NCBI RefSeq assembly: GCF_000379105.1
Contig: NZ_KB900609.1
Location: forward strand, 2,592,365-2,656,364
Direction of reading: 5' to 3'
From: Methylobacterium sp. WSM2598
Lineage (GTDB): Bacteria; Pseudomonadota; Alphaproteobacteria; Rhizobiales; Beijerinckiaceae
DNA length: 64,000 bases
Shown here: positions 1 to 10,061 of the stretch, one piece after another
How positions within the stretch are numbered: the stretch's first letter is position 1
Layout of the letters: every line of letters begins with the position of its first letter
The notes under the pieces: generated by a model
Database searches by the model: none
What the model was told of the DNA's origin: nothing
The model's input: only the letters and a program-made list of their open reading frames with translations
Program-made: the position numbers and the translations under genes

Positions 1-516
1 TCGTTCACGGTCGACGAGCGCTCCTTCCTGACCTACCAGGGCACCCTCCGGATCGGCATGGGCGCGACCCAGAAGGAGCACACGGTGCCGATCCTGGTGG
101 CGCTCACCGGCGAGGACAAGCCGAGCCGCAAGGGCCAGCTCAACTTCGTCGACAACCGCGTCGACGAATCGACCGGCACCGTGCTGCTGCGCGCCACGGT
201 CGAGAATCCGGACAACTTCATCAAGCCGGGCCTGTTCGGGGTGGTGAGCATGCCGGCCTCGCAGCCCTACAAGGGCGTGCTGATCCCCGACGAGGCGGTG
301 GCGGCCAACCAGGACAAGCGCATCGTCTACGTGGTCGCGGACGACAACACCGTCTCCTCCCGCAACGTGCGCCTCGGGCCGAAGATCGACGGCTACCGGA
401 TCGTCCGCGACGGGCTGAAGGGCGACGAGACCATCGTGATCAGCGGGCTCACCCGGGTCCGGCCGGGCGCCAAGGTGACGCCGGACCGCAAGGACCTGCC
501 CCCGACCCGGACCTGA
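1..516 (+). CDS. RND efflux periplasmic adaptor (membrane fusion protein), 3' part
   Basis: Only the C-terminal 171 residues are present; the gene begins before the window. The fragment holds the end of the beta-barrel domain and the membrane-proximal domain of an AcrA/MexA-type adaptor. The stretch FVDNRVDESTGTVLLRA followed by NPDNFIKPGLFGVV is a hallmark of this family, and IPDEAV and GLTRVRPG occur at their usual places. The protein is expected to be anchored in the inner membrane and to link the pump encoded next to an outer-membrane channel. The pump gene starts 157 bases downstream on the same strand, so they are probably co-transcribed. The substrate cannot be told from the sequence. 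Confidence 0.93.
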   Translation, partial: SFTVDERSFLTYQGTLRIGMGATQKEHTVPILVALTGEDKPSRKGQLNFVDNRVDESTGTVLLRATVENPDNFIKPGLFGVVSMPASQPYKGVLIPDEAVAANQDKRIVYVVADDNTVSSRNVRLGPKIDGYRIVRDGLKGDETIVISGLTRVRPGAKVTPDRKDLPPTRT

Positions 517-672
517 CCGGGCGTCCCGACACCCGGGGCGCACGGCGCCCCGACACGCGGGGGCGCCGCCGCCCCCTCCGAGCGGGGCGCCCCTCCCGGA
601 GGGGTGCCGCGCCCCCAAGGCCACGACAGAGCGGCCGGCCGCCCGCGGGCGGAGCCGGGCCGGAGGTCTCCG

Positions 673-3600
673 ATGCGGTTTGCCCACTTCTTCGTCGACC
701 GGCCGATCTTCGCCTCGGTGACGTCGATCGTCATCCTGATCATCGGCTACGTCTCGTACATCTCGCTGCCGGTCTCGCAATATCCCGAGATCGTGCCGCC
801 CACCGTGGTGGTGCGCGCCTCCTACCCGGGCGCCAATGCCGAGACCGTGGCGGCCACCATCGCGACGCCGATCGAGCAGGAGATCAACGGCGTCGACAAC
901 ATGCTCTACATGTCGTCGCTGTCGACGAACGACGGCAACATGCAGTTGACCATCACGTTCGCGCTCGGCACCAACCTCGACATCGCCAACGTGCTGGTCC
1001 AGAACCGGCTCTCGGTGGCGACGCCGCGGCTGCCGCCGGACGTGCGCAACCTCGGCGTCACGGTCCGCAAGTCCTCGCCCGACCTGATGATGGTCGTTCA
1101 CCTGCTGTCGCCCGACAACACCTACGACCAGAACTACATCGCCAACTACATCTACCTGCGCATCCGCGACCAGCTGCTGCGCCTGAACGGCGTCGGCGAC
1201 ATCACGGTGTTCGGCGGCAGCGAGTACGCCCTGCGGCTGTGGCTCGACCCGGACAAGCTCGCGGCCTACCAGCTCTCGACCACCGACGTGATCGGCGCCC
1301 TGCAGGAGCAGAACGTCCAGGTCGCCTCGGGCGCCCTCGGCGCCCCGCCCTCGCCGACGAGCCAAGCCTTCCAGCTCGTGGTGCAGACGCAGGGCCGCTT
1401 CCAGGACCCGAACGAGTTCCGCAAGGTGATCGTGAAGGCCTCGGAGGGGCGGCTCGTGCGCATCTCCGACATCGCCCGCGTCGAGATGGGCCAGAAGGAC
1501 TACGTCACCCAGTCCTTCCTGAACGGCCAGCCGGCGATCGGCGTCGGCGTCTTCCAGCGCCCCGGCACCAACGCGCTCGAAGCGGCCGAGACCGTGCAGA
1601 GCCTGATGAAGGAGCTGGCCAAGGACTTCCCGCCCGGGCTCGAGTACCGCATCGCCTACAATCCGACCGAGTTCATCGCCGAGTCGGTGCACGAGGTCTA
1701 CAAGACGCTCGGCGAGGCGGTGGTCCTCGTCGTGGTGGTGATCCTGGTCTTCCTGCAGAGCTGGCGCACCGCGCTGGTGCCGATCATCGCGATCCCGGTC
1801 TCCCTCGTCGGCACCTTCGCGGTGATGGCGGCGCTCGGCTTCTCGCTCAACAACCTGACCCTGTTCGGGCTGGTGCTCGCCATCGGCATCGTGGTCGACG
1901 ACGCGATCGTGGTGGTGGAGAACGTCGAGCGCAACATCTCGGACGGACTCTCCCCCGGCGAGGCCGCCCACAAGACCATGGACGAGGTCGGCGGCGCCGT
2001 CGTCGCCATCGCCCTGGTGCTCTCGGCGGTGTTCATCCCCACCGCCTTCATCCCGGGCATCTCCGGCCAGTTCTACCGGCAGTTCGCGCTGACGATCGCG
2101 GCCTCGACCATCATCTCGATGTTCAACTCGCTGACGCTGTCGCCCGCGCTGTGCAAGCTGCTGCTGCAGCCCCACCACGCCCACGGCCGGTCGCGCTTCG
2201 TCCTGGCGCGGCTCGGCAGCTTCGCGGCCAACACCTTCAACCGGGCCTTCGACGCGACCGCGAACGGCTACGCGGCGACGATCCGCTTCCTCACCGGCCG
2301 CACCGTGCCGCTGCTCGTGATGCTCGCCCTCTACGGCGGGGTGATCGCCGGCACCCTCCACCTCGCCCGCACCACCCCCACGGGCTTCATCCCGCTCCAG
2401 GACCAGGGCTACCTGATCGTGGTGGTGCAGCTGCCGCCGGGCTCGGCGCTGGAGCGCACGACCGCGGTGGTGAAGGAGGCGGCCACCCGCGCGCTCACCA
2501 TCGACGGCGTCGCCAACGCGGTGGTGATCTCGGGCTTCGACGGCTCGACCTTCACCAACACCACCAACGGCGCGGTGATGTTCCTGACGCTCAAGCCGTT
2601 CAAGGAGCGGCAGGCGCGCGGGCGCACCGCCGCCGCCATCGTGGGCGACGTCTTCGGCAAGACCGCCTCGATCACCGAGGCGCGCATCATCGCCATCCCG
2701 CCGCCGCCCGTGCGCGGCCTCGGCAACGCGGGCGGCTACAAGATGCAGGTGCAGAACCGCTCCGGCTCCGACATCGCGAGCCTGCTCGCCGCCTCGGGCG
2801 ACCTGATCGCGGCCGCCAACCAGGACCCCAACCTGACCCGTGTCTTCACCACCTTCGGGAACGACACGCCGCAGATCTACCTCGACATCGACCGCACCAA
2901 GGCGCGCATGCTGAACGTGCCGCTCGCCAACGTGTTCTCGACCCTGCAGGTCAATCTCGGCGGCGCCTACGTCAACGACTTCAACACGTTCGGGCGCATC
3001 TACCAGGTCCGGGCCCAGGCCGACGCCAAGTTCCGTCTGGAGAAGGACGACATCGCGCGGCTGAAGGTGCGCTCCTCGACGGGCGCGCTGGTGCCGATGG
3101 GGTCGCTCGCGGGCATCCGCGACATCGCCGGGCCGCAGATCGTGCAGCGCTACAACCTGTTCTACGCGATCCCGGTCCAGGGCGACACGCGGCCCGGCGT
3201 GTCGACCGGCCAGGCGCTCGGCGCCATGGAGGCCCTGGCCAGGAAGACCCTGCCGGAGGGGATGAGCTTCGAGTGGACCGAGATCGCCTTCCAGCAGAAG
3301 GCGGTGGGCAACACGGCGCTCTACGTCTTCGCGCTCGGCGTGCTCCTGGTCTTCCTGGTGCTGGCCGCCCAGTACGAATCCTGGGCGCTGCCGCTCGCGA
3401 TCCTGCTGGTGGTGCCCACGGGCGTGCTCGCGGCCTTCGCGGGGGTGCAGCTCCGGGCGCAGGACAACAACATCCTGACCCAGATCGGCCTGATCGTGCT
3501 GATCGGCCTCGCGGCCAAGAACGCGATCCTGATCGTGGAATTCGCCCACCAGATCGAGGAGAGCGAGCATCGCGGCCCGGTCGCCGCGGCGGTCGAGGCC

Positions 3601-3861
3601 TGCCGCCTGCGCCTGCGCCCGATCCTGATGACGGCCTTCGCCTTCATCCTCGGCGTGGTGCCGCTCGCCATCGCGACCGGCCCGGGCGCCGAGATGCGCC
3701 AGGCGCTCGGCACCGCGGTGCTGTTCGGCATGCTCGGCGCCACGGTGTTCGGCCTGTTCCTGACGCCGGTCTTCTACGTGGTGATCCGCCACGTCCTGAT
3801 CCGCATCAACCGCTGGCGCGGCAGGGACGAGCCGCCGCCGAACCTCGCGGCCGCGCAGTAG
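673..3861 (+). CDS. RND efflux pump, inner-membrane permease (HAE1 type)
   Basis: A 1062-residue proton-driven drug/solute exporter of the AcrB/MexB type, of normal family length. The start is the ATG giving MRFAHFFVDRPIFASV, preceded by GGAGGTCTCCG; the longer frame upstream lacks family sequence. Paired acidic residues of the proton relay are Asp409 and Asp410 in VVDDAIVVVENVERN (TM4), and the partner lysine is Lys949 in LAAKNAILIVEFA (TM10). Twelve membrane segments and two large periplasmic loops are evident. With the upstream adaptor it forms a two-gene efflux unit; no outer-membrane channel gene follows, so a TolC-like protein must come from elsewhere. No regulator is adjacent within the window. 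Confidence 0.97.
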   Translation: MRFAHFFVDRPIFASVTSIVILIIGYVSYISLPVSQYPEIVPPTVVVRASYPGANAETVAATIATPIEQEINGVDNMLYMSSLSTNDGNMQLTITFALGTNLDIANVLVQNRLSVATPRLPPDVRNLGVTVRKSSPDLMMVVHLLSPDNTYDQNYIANYIYLRIRDQLLRLNGVGDITVFGGSEYALRLWLDPDKLAAYQLSTTDVIGALQEQNVQVASGALGAPPSPTSQAFQLVVQTQGRFQDPNEFRKVIVKASEGRLVRISDIARVEMGQKDYVTQSFLNGQPAIGVGVFQRPGTNALEAAETVQSLMKELAKDFPPGLEYRIAYNPTEFIAESVHEVYKTLGEAVVLVVVVILVFLQSWRTALVPIIAIPVSLVGTFAVMAALGFSLNNLTLFGLVLAIGIVVDDAIVVVENVERNISDGLSPGEAAHKTMDEVGGAVVAIALVLSAVFIPTAFIPGISGQFYRQFALTIAASTIISMFNSLTLSPALCKLLLQPHHAHGRSRFVLARLGSFAANTFNRAFDATANGYAATIRFLTGRTVPLLVMLALYGGVIAGTLHLARTTPTGFIPLQDQGYLIVVVQLPPGSALERTTAVVKEAATRALTIDGVANAVVISGFDGSTFTNTTNGAVMFLTLKPFKERQARGRTAAAIVGDVFGKTASITEARIIAIPPPPVRGLGNAGGYKMQVQNRSGSDIASLLAASGDLIAAANQDPNLTRVFTTFGNDTPQIYLDIDRTKARMLNVPLANVFSTLQVNLGGAYVNDFNTFGRIYQVRAQADAKFRLEKDDIARLKVRSSTGALVPMGSLAGIRDIAGPQIVQRYNLFYAIPVQGDTRPGVSTGQALGAMEALARKTLPEGMSFEWTEIAFQQKAVGNTALYVFALGVLLVFLVLAAQYESWALPLAILLVVPTGVLAAFAGVQLRAQDNNILTQIGLIVLIGLAAKNAILIVEFAHQIEESEHRGPVAAAVEACRLRLRPILMTAFAFILGVVPLAIATGPGAEMRQALGTAVLFGMLGATVFGLFLTPVFYVVIRHVLIRINRWRGRDEPPPNLAAAQ

Positions 3862-3863
3862 CC

Positions 3864-3896
3864 GCGGTCCGGACCGCCCCGCGCCCCGGCGCGGGG
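3864..3896 (+). terminator. Two adjoining GC hairpins after the RND gene
   Basis: Just after the stop codon is a self-complementary 14-mer, GCGGTCCGGACCGC (3864-3877), followed by arms CCCCGCGC (3877-3884) and GCGCGGGG (3889-3896). There is no T-run, so this is at best a transcription-end or mRNA-protecting hairpin of the kind common in very GC-rich genomes. Confidence 0.45.
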
Positions 3897-4082
3897 CCGC
3901 CGCGGGGTCGGGCGCCCGTCCTCGCGCCCGGCGCGGCCCGCCCGCGCGCGGACTGCCTCAATCCCGCGGCCGGCCGGCTCCGTTGTGCGCGGCGCCGATC
4001 CGGTCGTTGCGAAGTCTTGCGTTTGCAATAAGCTTCCGACTGCTCAGAACGATAAAGCAACGTCTGAAGGGAGGAAGGTCGG

Positions 4083-5315
4083 ATGAGGATGACGCGTCGC
4101 GGCGTGCTCGCCGCCAGCGTCGGCGCGAGCCTGACGCCGATGCTGCCCCGCCTGCCGCAGGCGCAGGCCGCCGACACGATCCGGATCGGCGTCCTGAACG
4201 ATCAGTCCGGCCCCTACCGGGACATCAGCGGGCCCTACGGCGTCGCCTGCACCCAGATGGCGGTCGACGAGTTCGCCGCGAACGGCTTCCGGGTCGAGGT
4301 GATCTCCGCCGACCACCAGAACAAGCCCGATGTCGGGGCCAGCATCGCCCGGCAATGGTACGACCGCGACGGCGTCGACATGATCATCGACGTGCCGACT
4401 TCCTCGGTCGGCCTCGCGGTGAACCAGGTCGCCCGCGAGAAGAACAAGGTCTACATCAATACCGGGGCGGCGACGTCGGACCTCACGGGGGTGCAGTGCA
4501 CGCCGGTGACGATCGCCTGGATGTACGACACCTACATGCTGGCGAAGTCGACCGGCGCCGCCATGGTGCGGGCGGGGGGCGACTCGTGGTTCTTCGTCAC
4601 CGCCGACTACGCCTTCGGGCACGCGCTGGAGCGGGACACCACGGCCTTCATCAAGGCGGCGAACGGGCGGGTGCTCGGCAGCGTGCGCTACCCCTTCCCG
4701 TCGACCAGCGACTTCTCCTCCTTCCTGGTCCAGGCCCAGGCGAGCGGCGCCAAGGTGATCGCCTTCGCCAATGCGGGCGCCGACACGGTCAACTGCATCA
4801 AGCAGGCGGCGGAGTTCGGCGTGACCCAGCACGGCACGAAGCTCGCGGCCCTGCTGATGTTCCTCTCCGACGTGCACGCGCTCGGGCTGCAGGCGGCGCA
4901 GGGCCTGATCCTGACCGAGAGCTTCTACTGGGACCTCAACGACCGCACCCGCGCGGTGACGAGGCGCGCCCTGCCGCGGTTGAGCGGCGTCTACCCGAAC
5001 ATGGCCTCGATCGCCGATTACTCCGCGACGCTGCACTACCTCAAGGCGGTGGCCGACATGGGGGTGAAGGCCGCCAAGGCCTCGGGCGTCGACGTGGTGA
5101 ACCGCATGAAGGCGATGCCGACGGACGACGACGCCTTCGGACCCGGGCGCATCCGCGAGGACGGCCGCAAGCTCTGCCCCTCCTACCTGTTCGAGGTGAA
5201 GACGCCCGGCGAGAGCAGCAAGCCCTGGGATTACTACAAGCTCATCGGCACCACCCCGGCCGAGGAGGCGTTCCGCCCGCTCGACAAGGGCAATTGCCCG
5301 CTCGTGAAGGCGTGA
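4083..5315 (+). CDS. ABC transporter substrate-binding protein (LivK/type 1 periplasmic fold)
   Basis: A 410-residue secreted binding protein of the branched-chain amino acid/urea/amide receptor family. The N-terminus MRMTRRGVLAASVGAS carries a twin-arginine motif and the likely cleavage site follows AQAA near residue 32. The mature protein begins DTIRIGVLNDQSGPYRDISG, the classic start of this fold, and the two-lobed domain fills the rest. A strong ribosome site (AGGGAGGA) precedes the ATG. No permease or ATPase genes lie beside it, so it is an orphan receptor that probably serves a transporter encoded elsewhere, or acts as a sensor. Its ligand is unknown. The stop codon lies inside a palindromic repeat (5313-5351). 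Confidence 0.93.
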   Translation: MRMTRRGVLAASVGASLTPMLPRLPQAQAADTIRIGVLNDQSGPYRDISGPYGVACTQMAVDEFAANGFRVEVISADHQNKPDVGASIARQWYDRDGVDMIIDVPTSSVGLAVNQVAREKNKVYINTGAATSDLTGVQCTPVTIAWMYDTYMLAKSTGAAMVRAGGDSWFFVTADYAFGHALERDTTAFIKAANGRVLGSVRYPFPSTSDFSSFLVQAQASGAKVIAFANAGADTVNCIKQAAEFGVTQHGTKLAALLMFLSDVHALGLQAAQGLILTESFYWDLNDRTRAVTRRALPRLSGVYPNMASIADYSATLHYLKAVADMGVKAAKASGVDVVNRMKAMPTDDDAFGPGRIREDGRKLCPSYLFEVKTPGESSKPWDYYKLIGTTPAEEAFRPLDKGNCPLVKA

Positions 5316-5351
5316 TCCGGGATCCGCTTCGATCAAGCGGATCCCGGATCA
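5313..5351. repeat. Palindromic repeat, copy a (hairpin 2 only), containing the TGA stop
   Basis: Perfect 17-base arms, TGATCCGGGATCCGCTT and its complement, flank a five-base loop CGATC. The first three bases are the stop codon of the binding-protein gene. The same 39-base palindrome recurs at 22458, 27616 and 29148, each time as part of a longer composite element. It could also serve as a terminator hairpin, though no T-run follows. Confidence 0.9.
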
Positions 5352-5427
5352 CCCGATCATGCCGTCGGCTGCCCTCAAGGAAGCGCCGGGCCCCTCCGGC
5401 GCGCGTCCGGCCGGACGGCGGCGCGCG

Positions 5428-6564
5428 CTACGCCGAGCGCGGCGGCGCGATCGGGGTGCGCAGGCCCGCGATCACCGCCTTGAGCGTCCCGGCGACCGCG
5501 CCCGGCGAATCGGTCCGCGCGTGGATGCGGTCGTGCACGAAGGAGAGCTTGCCGATCACCACCGGCGTGAGCCGGAACGGGTACAGGTCCGGCTGCCCCA
5601 TGCTGCGGTTGAGCGAGTTCATCGCGAAGGTGAGCGGCAGCCACGCCTCGATCAGCCGGCCGAGATCCGGCGCGTGGTGCGGGTCGAAGTCCATCGTCGT
5701 CGCGAGGCCGGCGCGCAGCTTGGGCCGCACCCGCAGGCCGAAGCTCGACGCGGTCTCGAGCGTGTCCACGATGTGGAGGTAATGCGCGAACGTCTCGGCG
5801 AAATCCTCCCAAGGGTGCGCGCCCGCGTAGGTCGAGACGAAGCGCTCCTGCCACGCCTGCGGCGCGCCGTGCGCGTAGTAGCCCCGCAGGGCGGCGCCGT
5901 AATCGGCCCGCTCGTCGCCGAAGATGTCCCGGAAGGCCGGCAGGCTCGGGTCGTGGCGGACCAGCACGTTCCAGAAATAATGCCCGATCTCGTGCCGGAA
6001 ATGGCCGAGCAGCGTGCGGTAGGGCTCGCCGAACTGCGTGCGCCGGCGCTCGCGCTCGACGTCGTCGGCCTCCGCGAGGTTCACCGTGATGAGCCCGTTG
6101 TCGTGGCCGGTGAGCACCGCCGGGCCGGCCAGCTGCGCCTCGGCCGGATCGACCAGGAAGTCGAAGGCGAGCCCCTCGGGATCGTCGCGCCGCAGGGTGA
6201 GCGGCAGGTGCATGCGCAGGAGCGTGTAGAACAGGCGCCGCTTGGCGATCTCGATCTCCCGCCAGCGGGTGAGGTTCCAGGCGATCGAGAGGTCCGGCAC
6301 CGTGCGGTTGTGGCGGCAGGCGACGCAGTAGGAGTCGGGGGCCTCCTCCGGGATCAGCCAGTTGCAGGCGCCGAGCGCCGCGTTGGCGCAGGCGCGGTAG
6401 CGGCGATGGGGCGGGCAGGAGCCGCGCAGCGGCCCCTCGGCCCCGCTCACCGTCACGACGGTCTCGGCCTGCGGGTCGTAGCCCGCCCGGCGCCCGCAGC
6501 TGGCGCAGCGCTTGGTCTCGAAGTGGAAGGGCTGCTCGCAGGCTTCGCACTGGAAGATCTTCAT
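5428..6564 (-). CDS. Zinc-ribbon putative metallopeptidase (COG4307/DUF2248-like)
   Basis: A 378-residue soluble protein. The N-terminus has a zinc ribbon (Cys6, Cys9, Cys20, Cys23), with a further CxxC at Cys80/Cys83. The catalytic motif HEIGH lies at 191-195 inside GHFRHEIGHYFW, followed by an acidic region with FGDERADYG and HPWEDFAETFAHYLH, the usual layout of this zinc-peptidase-like family. No signal peptide is seen, so it should act in the cytoplasm. It is divergent from the transglutaminase/ATP-grasp cluster at 6819-13467. From memory, members of this family often sit next to that cluster, which suggests a joint role. Its substrate is not known. Confidence 0.85.
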   Translation of the reverse strand: MKIFQCEACEQPFHFETKRCASCGRRAGYDPQAETVVTVSGAEGPLRGSCPPHRRYRACANAALGACNWLIPEEAPDSYCVACRHNRTVPDLSIAWNLTRWREIEIAKRRLFYTLLRMHLPLTLRRDDPEGLAFDFLVDPAEAQLAGPAVLTGHDNGLITVNLAEADDVERERRRTQFGEPYRTLLGHFRHEIGHYFWNVLVRHDPSLPAFRDIFGDERADYGAALRGYYAHGAPQAWQERFVSTYAGAHPWEDFAETFAHYLHIVDTLETASSFGLRVRPKLRAGLATTMDFDPHHAPDLGRLIEAWLPLTFAMNSLNRSMGQPDLYPFRLTPVVIGKLSFVHDRIHARTDSPGAVAGTLKAVIAGLRTPIAPPRSA

Positions 6565-6818
6565 CGCGCCCTCCGCCGCATCGGCGATGCGCCGCGTCCC
6601 GGATCAGCCCTGAAAAGGCTCAAACCCGGCAAAGTTCCGCCGTCGGCGGCACGGGACTTGCCTCGACCGGGGACCGCGCCGCCCCGCGGGAATGCGGCGG
6701 TCCCCGCGTCCCGTCCGCGGCTGACGCGCCGGGGGCGGACGTGTAGAAGCCCGAAGGACCAGGATCGCGATCAGGACCGACGCGCGCGCCGCGACGCCGC
6801 CAGACATCCGGAGACACC

Positions 6819-9800
6819 GTGTCGATCAAGGCTGCCCTGCACCACGTCACCTCCTACACCTACGACCGTCCGGTGAGCCTCGGCCCGCAGGTGATCCGCC
6901 TGCGGCCGGCGCCGCACACGCGCACCCGCATCCTGAGCTATTCGCTCAAGGTCACGCCCGGCAACCACTTCGTGAACTGGCAGCAGGACCCGAGCGGCAA
7001 CTGGCTCGCCCGGCTCGTCTTCCCCGAGAAGACGACGCAGTTCCGGGTCGAGGTCGACATCGCCGCCGACATGGCGGTGATCAACCCGTTCGACTTCTTC
7101 GTCGACGATTACGCCCAGACCCTGCCCTTCGCGTATCCGGCGGAGCTGCAGGAGGAACTCGCGCCCTACCTGGTGCCGAACGACGGCGGGCCGCTGCTCG
7201 ACGCGTTCCTGACGCGCCTGCCCGAGGAGAAGAACACCGTCCTGTTCCTGGTCGCGCTCAACGAGATGGTGCGGGACAGCGTCAATTACGTGGTGCGCAT
7301 GGAGCCGGGCGTGCAGACGCCCGACGAGACGCTCGACGCCGCCAGCGGCTCCTGCCGGGATTCGGCCTGGCTCCTCGTCCAGGTGCTGCGCCGCCTCAAC
7401 CTCGCGGCCCGGTTCGTCTCCGGCTACCTGATCCAGCTCGTCCCCGACACCACCGCGGTCGACGGGCCGGCCGGCACCTCCAAGGACTTCACCGACCTGC
7501 ACGCCTGGGCCGAGGTCTACGTGCCGGGCGCGGGCTGGATCGGCCTCGACGCAACCTCCGGCCTGCTCTGCGGCGAGGGCCACATCCCGCTCGCCGCCAC
7601 GCCGCACTACCGCTCGGCCGCCCCGATCTCCGGCCTCGCGGACCCCGCGGAGGTGGATTTCCACTTCGAGATGAACGTGATGCGGGTCGCCGAGGCGCCC
7701 CGGGTGACGCGGCCGTTCTCGGACGAGGCCTGGGGCGCCATGGACGCGCTCGGGGACCGGATCGACCGGGACCTCGCCGCCCAGGACGTGCGCCTGACCA
7801 TGGGCGGCGAGCCGACCTTCGTGTCGGTGGACGATTTCCAGTCGCCCGAGTGGAACACCGCGGCGGTGGGCCCGACCAAGCGGGCGCTCGCCGACCAGCT
7901 GATCCGCCGCCTGCGCGAGCGCTTCGCGCCGGGCGGCCTCCTGCATTACGGCCAGGGCAAGTGGTATCCGGGCGAGAGCCTGCCCCGCTGGGCCTTCGCC
8001 CTCTACTGGCGCAAGGACGGGCAGCCGATCTGGCGCGACGAGGCGCTGATCGCCCGCGTGGCCGGGCCGCAGGATACCGGCATCGAGCACGCGGAGGCCT
8101 TCGGCAAGGCGCTCGCCAAGGCGCTCGGCCTGGGGCCCTACCTGCAGCCGACCTTCGAGGACCCGGTCTACTGGGAGCGCAAGGAGGCGGAACTCCCGAT
8201 CAACACCACGCCGCTTCAGCCGCGGGTCGGCGACGCCGAGTTCCAGGAGCGGATGGCGCGGATCTACAGGCGCGGCCTCACGGAGCCGGTCGGCTACGTG
8301 CTGCCCCTCGCCAGCGTGCAGGCCGGGGCCGGGCGGGTCTGGGTCTCGGAGAAGTGGCAGACGCGCCGGGGAGCCCTCTACCTCGCGGCGGGCGACTCGC
8401 CGGTGGGCTTCCGGCTGCCGCTCAACTCCCTGATCTCCCTGCCGCAGGAGGAGTTTCCCTACTACGCCCCGCAGGATCCGCTGGAGGCGCGGGGTCCCCT
8501 GCCCTCCCGGCCCGCGGCGCGCAGCCGCCCCGCCCCCGGCGTCCCGGTGCGCACCGCGCTCGCGATCGAGCCGCGGGACGGGGCGGTGTGCGTGTTCATG
8601 CCGCCCGTCGAGCGGGCGGACGAGTACGTCGAACTCGTCGCGACCCTGGAGAAGGCCGCGGCCGAGACCGGCATCCCGATCCACATCGAGGGCTACGAGC
8701 CGCCCTACGACCCGCGCCTCGGGGTGATCAAGGTCACGCCCGATCCCGGCGTGATCGAGGTCAACGTGCACCCGGCCCGCACCTGGCGGGAGGCGGTCGA
8801 GATCACCACCGGCCTCTACCAGGACGCCCGCGAGATCCGGCTCGGCGCGCAGAAATTCATGATCGACGGGCGCCACACCGGCACCGGCGGCGGCAACCAC
8901 GTGGTGCTCGGCGGCGCGACCCCGGCGGATTCGCCCTTCCTGCGCCGGCCCGACCTGCTGAAGAGCCTCGTGCTCTACTGGCAGCGCCACCCGTCGCTGT
9001 CCTACCTGTTCTCGGGCCTCTACATCGGCCCGACGAGCCAGGCGCCGCGCATGGACGAGGCGCGCCACGACGGGCTCTACGAGCTGGAGATCGCCCTCGC
9101 GCAGGTGCCGCCCCCGGGCGGGCCCGAGGTGCCGCTCTGGCTCGTCGACCGGCTCTTCCGCAACGTCCTCGTCGACGTGACCGGCAACACCCACCGGGCC
9201 GAGATCTGCATCGACAAGCTCTACTCGCCGGACGGGGCGACGGGGCGGCTCGGCCTGCTCGAATTCCGCTCCTTCGAGATGCCGCCGGACGCGCGCATGA
9301 GCCTCGCCCAGCAATTGCTGCTGCGGGCGATCATCGCGTGGCTGTGGCGCGAGCCGCAGGAGGGCGGCTTCGTCCGCTGGGGCACCGCGCTCCACGACCG
9401 CTTCATGCTGCCCCACTTCCTCTGGCAGGATTTCCTCGGCGTGCTCGGCGACCTGCGCGGGGCGGGCTACGCCTTCGACCCGGTCTGGTACCGGGCGCAG
9501 GCCGAGTTCCGCTTCCCCCTCTACGGCACGGTCCAGCACGGCGGCGTCACGCTGGAACTGCGCCAGGCCCTCGAACCCTGGCACGTGCTGGGCGAGGAGG
9601 GCTCGTCCGGCGGCACGGTGCGCTTCGTCGATTCCTCGGTCGAGCGGCTGCAGGTGCGCGTCGAGGGCTACGTGCCGAGCCGGCACGTCGTCACCTGCAA
9701 CGGGCGGCGCCTGCCCCTGACCGAGACCGGGCGCTCCGGCGAGGCGGTGGCGGGCCTGCGCTTCAAGGCCTGGCAGCCGGCCTCGGCGCTGCACCCGATG

Positions 9801-10061
9801 ATCCCGGTCCATTCGCCGCTGACCTTCGACATCGTCGACGCGTGGTCGGGCCGCTCGCTGGGCGGTTGCACCTACCACGTGTCCCATCCGGGCGGGCGCA
9901 ATTACGAGACCTTCCCGGTCAACACCTACGAGGCGGAGGGGCGGCGCCTCGCCCGCTTCCAGGACCACGGCCACACGCCCGGCCGGGTCACCCCCGCCCC
10001 CGAGGAGCCGCGGCGCGAATTCCCGCTCACCCTCGACCTGCGCGCGCCCGCGCCCCGATGA
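6819..10061 (+). CDS. Transglutaminase-like protein with DUF2126 domain
   Basis: A 1080-residue protein in two parts. Residues 1-260 are a bacterial transglutaminase-like domain with N-terminal beta region ([19 protein letters not shown]) and the triad Cys179 (GSCRDSAW), His229 (DLHAWAEVY) and Asp244 (GLDATSG). From about residue 320 onward is the DUF2126 domain, marked by [14 protein letters not shown] (326-339) and [19 protein letters not shown] glycine-rich sequence around residue 690. DUF2126 has been proposed in comparative genomics to be a glutamine-synthetase-like amidoligase; I take that from general knowledge. The next two genes overlap it and each other by four bases, so the three are translationally coupled. 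No signal peptide is evident. Confidence 0.9.
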   Translation: MSIKAALHHVTSYTYDRPVSLGPQVIRLRPAPHTRTRILSYSLKVTPGNHFVNWQQDPSGNWLARLVFPEKTTQFRVEVDIAADMAVINPFDFFVDDYAQTLPFAYPAELQEELAPYLVPNDGGPLLDAFLTRLPEEKNTVLFLVALNEMVRDSVNYVVRMEPGVQTPDETLDAASGSCRDSAWLLVQVLRRLNLAARFVSGYLIQLVPDTTAVDGPAGTSKDFTDLHAWAEVYVPGAGWIGLDATSGLLCGEGHIPLAATPHYRSAAPISGLADPAEVDFHFEMNVMRVAEAPRVTRPFSDEAWGAMDALGDRIDRDLAAQDVRLTMGGEPTFVSVDDFQSPEWNTAAVGPTKRALADQLIRRLRERFAPGGLLHYGQGKWYPGESLPRWAFALYWRKDGQPIWRDEALIARVAGPQDTGIEHAEAFGKALAKALGLGPYLQPTFEDPVYWERKEAELPINTTPLQPRVGDAEFQERMARIYRRGLTEPVGYVLPLASVQAGAGRVWVSEKWQTRRGALYLAAGDSPVGFRLPLNSLISLPQEEFPYYAPQDPLEARGPLPSRPAARSRPAPGVPVRTALAIEPRDGAVCVFMPPVERADEYVELVATLEKAAAETGIPIHIEGYEPPYDPRLGVIKVTPDPGVIEVNVHPARTWREAVEITTGLYQDAREIRLGAQKFMIDGRHTGTGGGNHVVLGGATPADSPFLRRPDLLKSLVLYWQRHPSLSYLFSGLYIGPTSQAPRMDEARHDGLYELEIALAQVPPPGGPEVPLWLVDRLFRNVLVDVTGNTHRAEICIDKLYSPDGATGRLGLLEFRSFEMPPDARMSLAQQLLLRAIIAWLWREPQEGGFVRWGTALHDRFMLPHFLWQDFLGVLGDLRGAGYAFDPVWYRAQAEFRFPLYGTVQHGGVTLELRQALEPWHVLGEEGSSGGTVRFVDSSVERLQVRVEGYVPSRHVVTCNGRRLPLTETGRSGEAVAGLRFKAWQPASALHPMIPVHSPLTFDIVDAWSGRSLGGCTYHVSHPGGRNYETFPVNTYEAEGRRLARFQDHGHTPGRVTPAPEEPRREFPLTLDLRAPAPR

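Noticed and set aside
1239..4031. 930-residue open frame within the RND pump gene
   Set aside because: Its translation is Arg/Pro/Ala-rich low complexity in an alternate frame of a perfectly conserved pump.
6771..9974. 1067-residue open frame on the minus strand, antisense to the DUF2126 gene
   Set aside because: It is a product of high GC at third positions of the plus-strand gene; its translation is Arg/Ala/Gly/Pro/His-rich and has no domain, whereas the plus strand encodes an intact enzyme.
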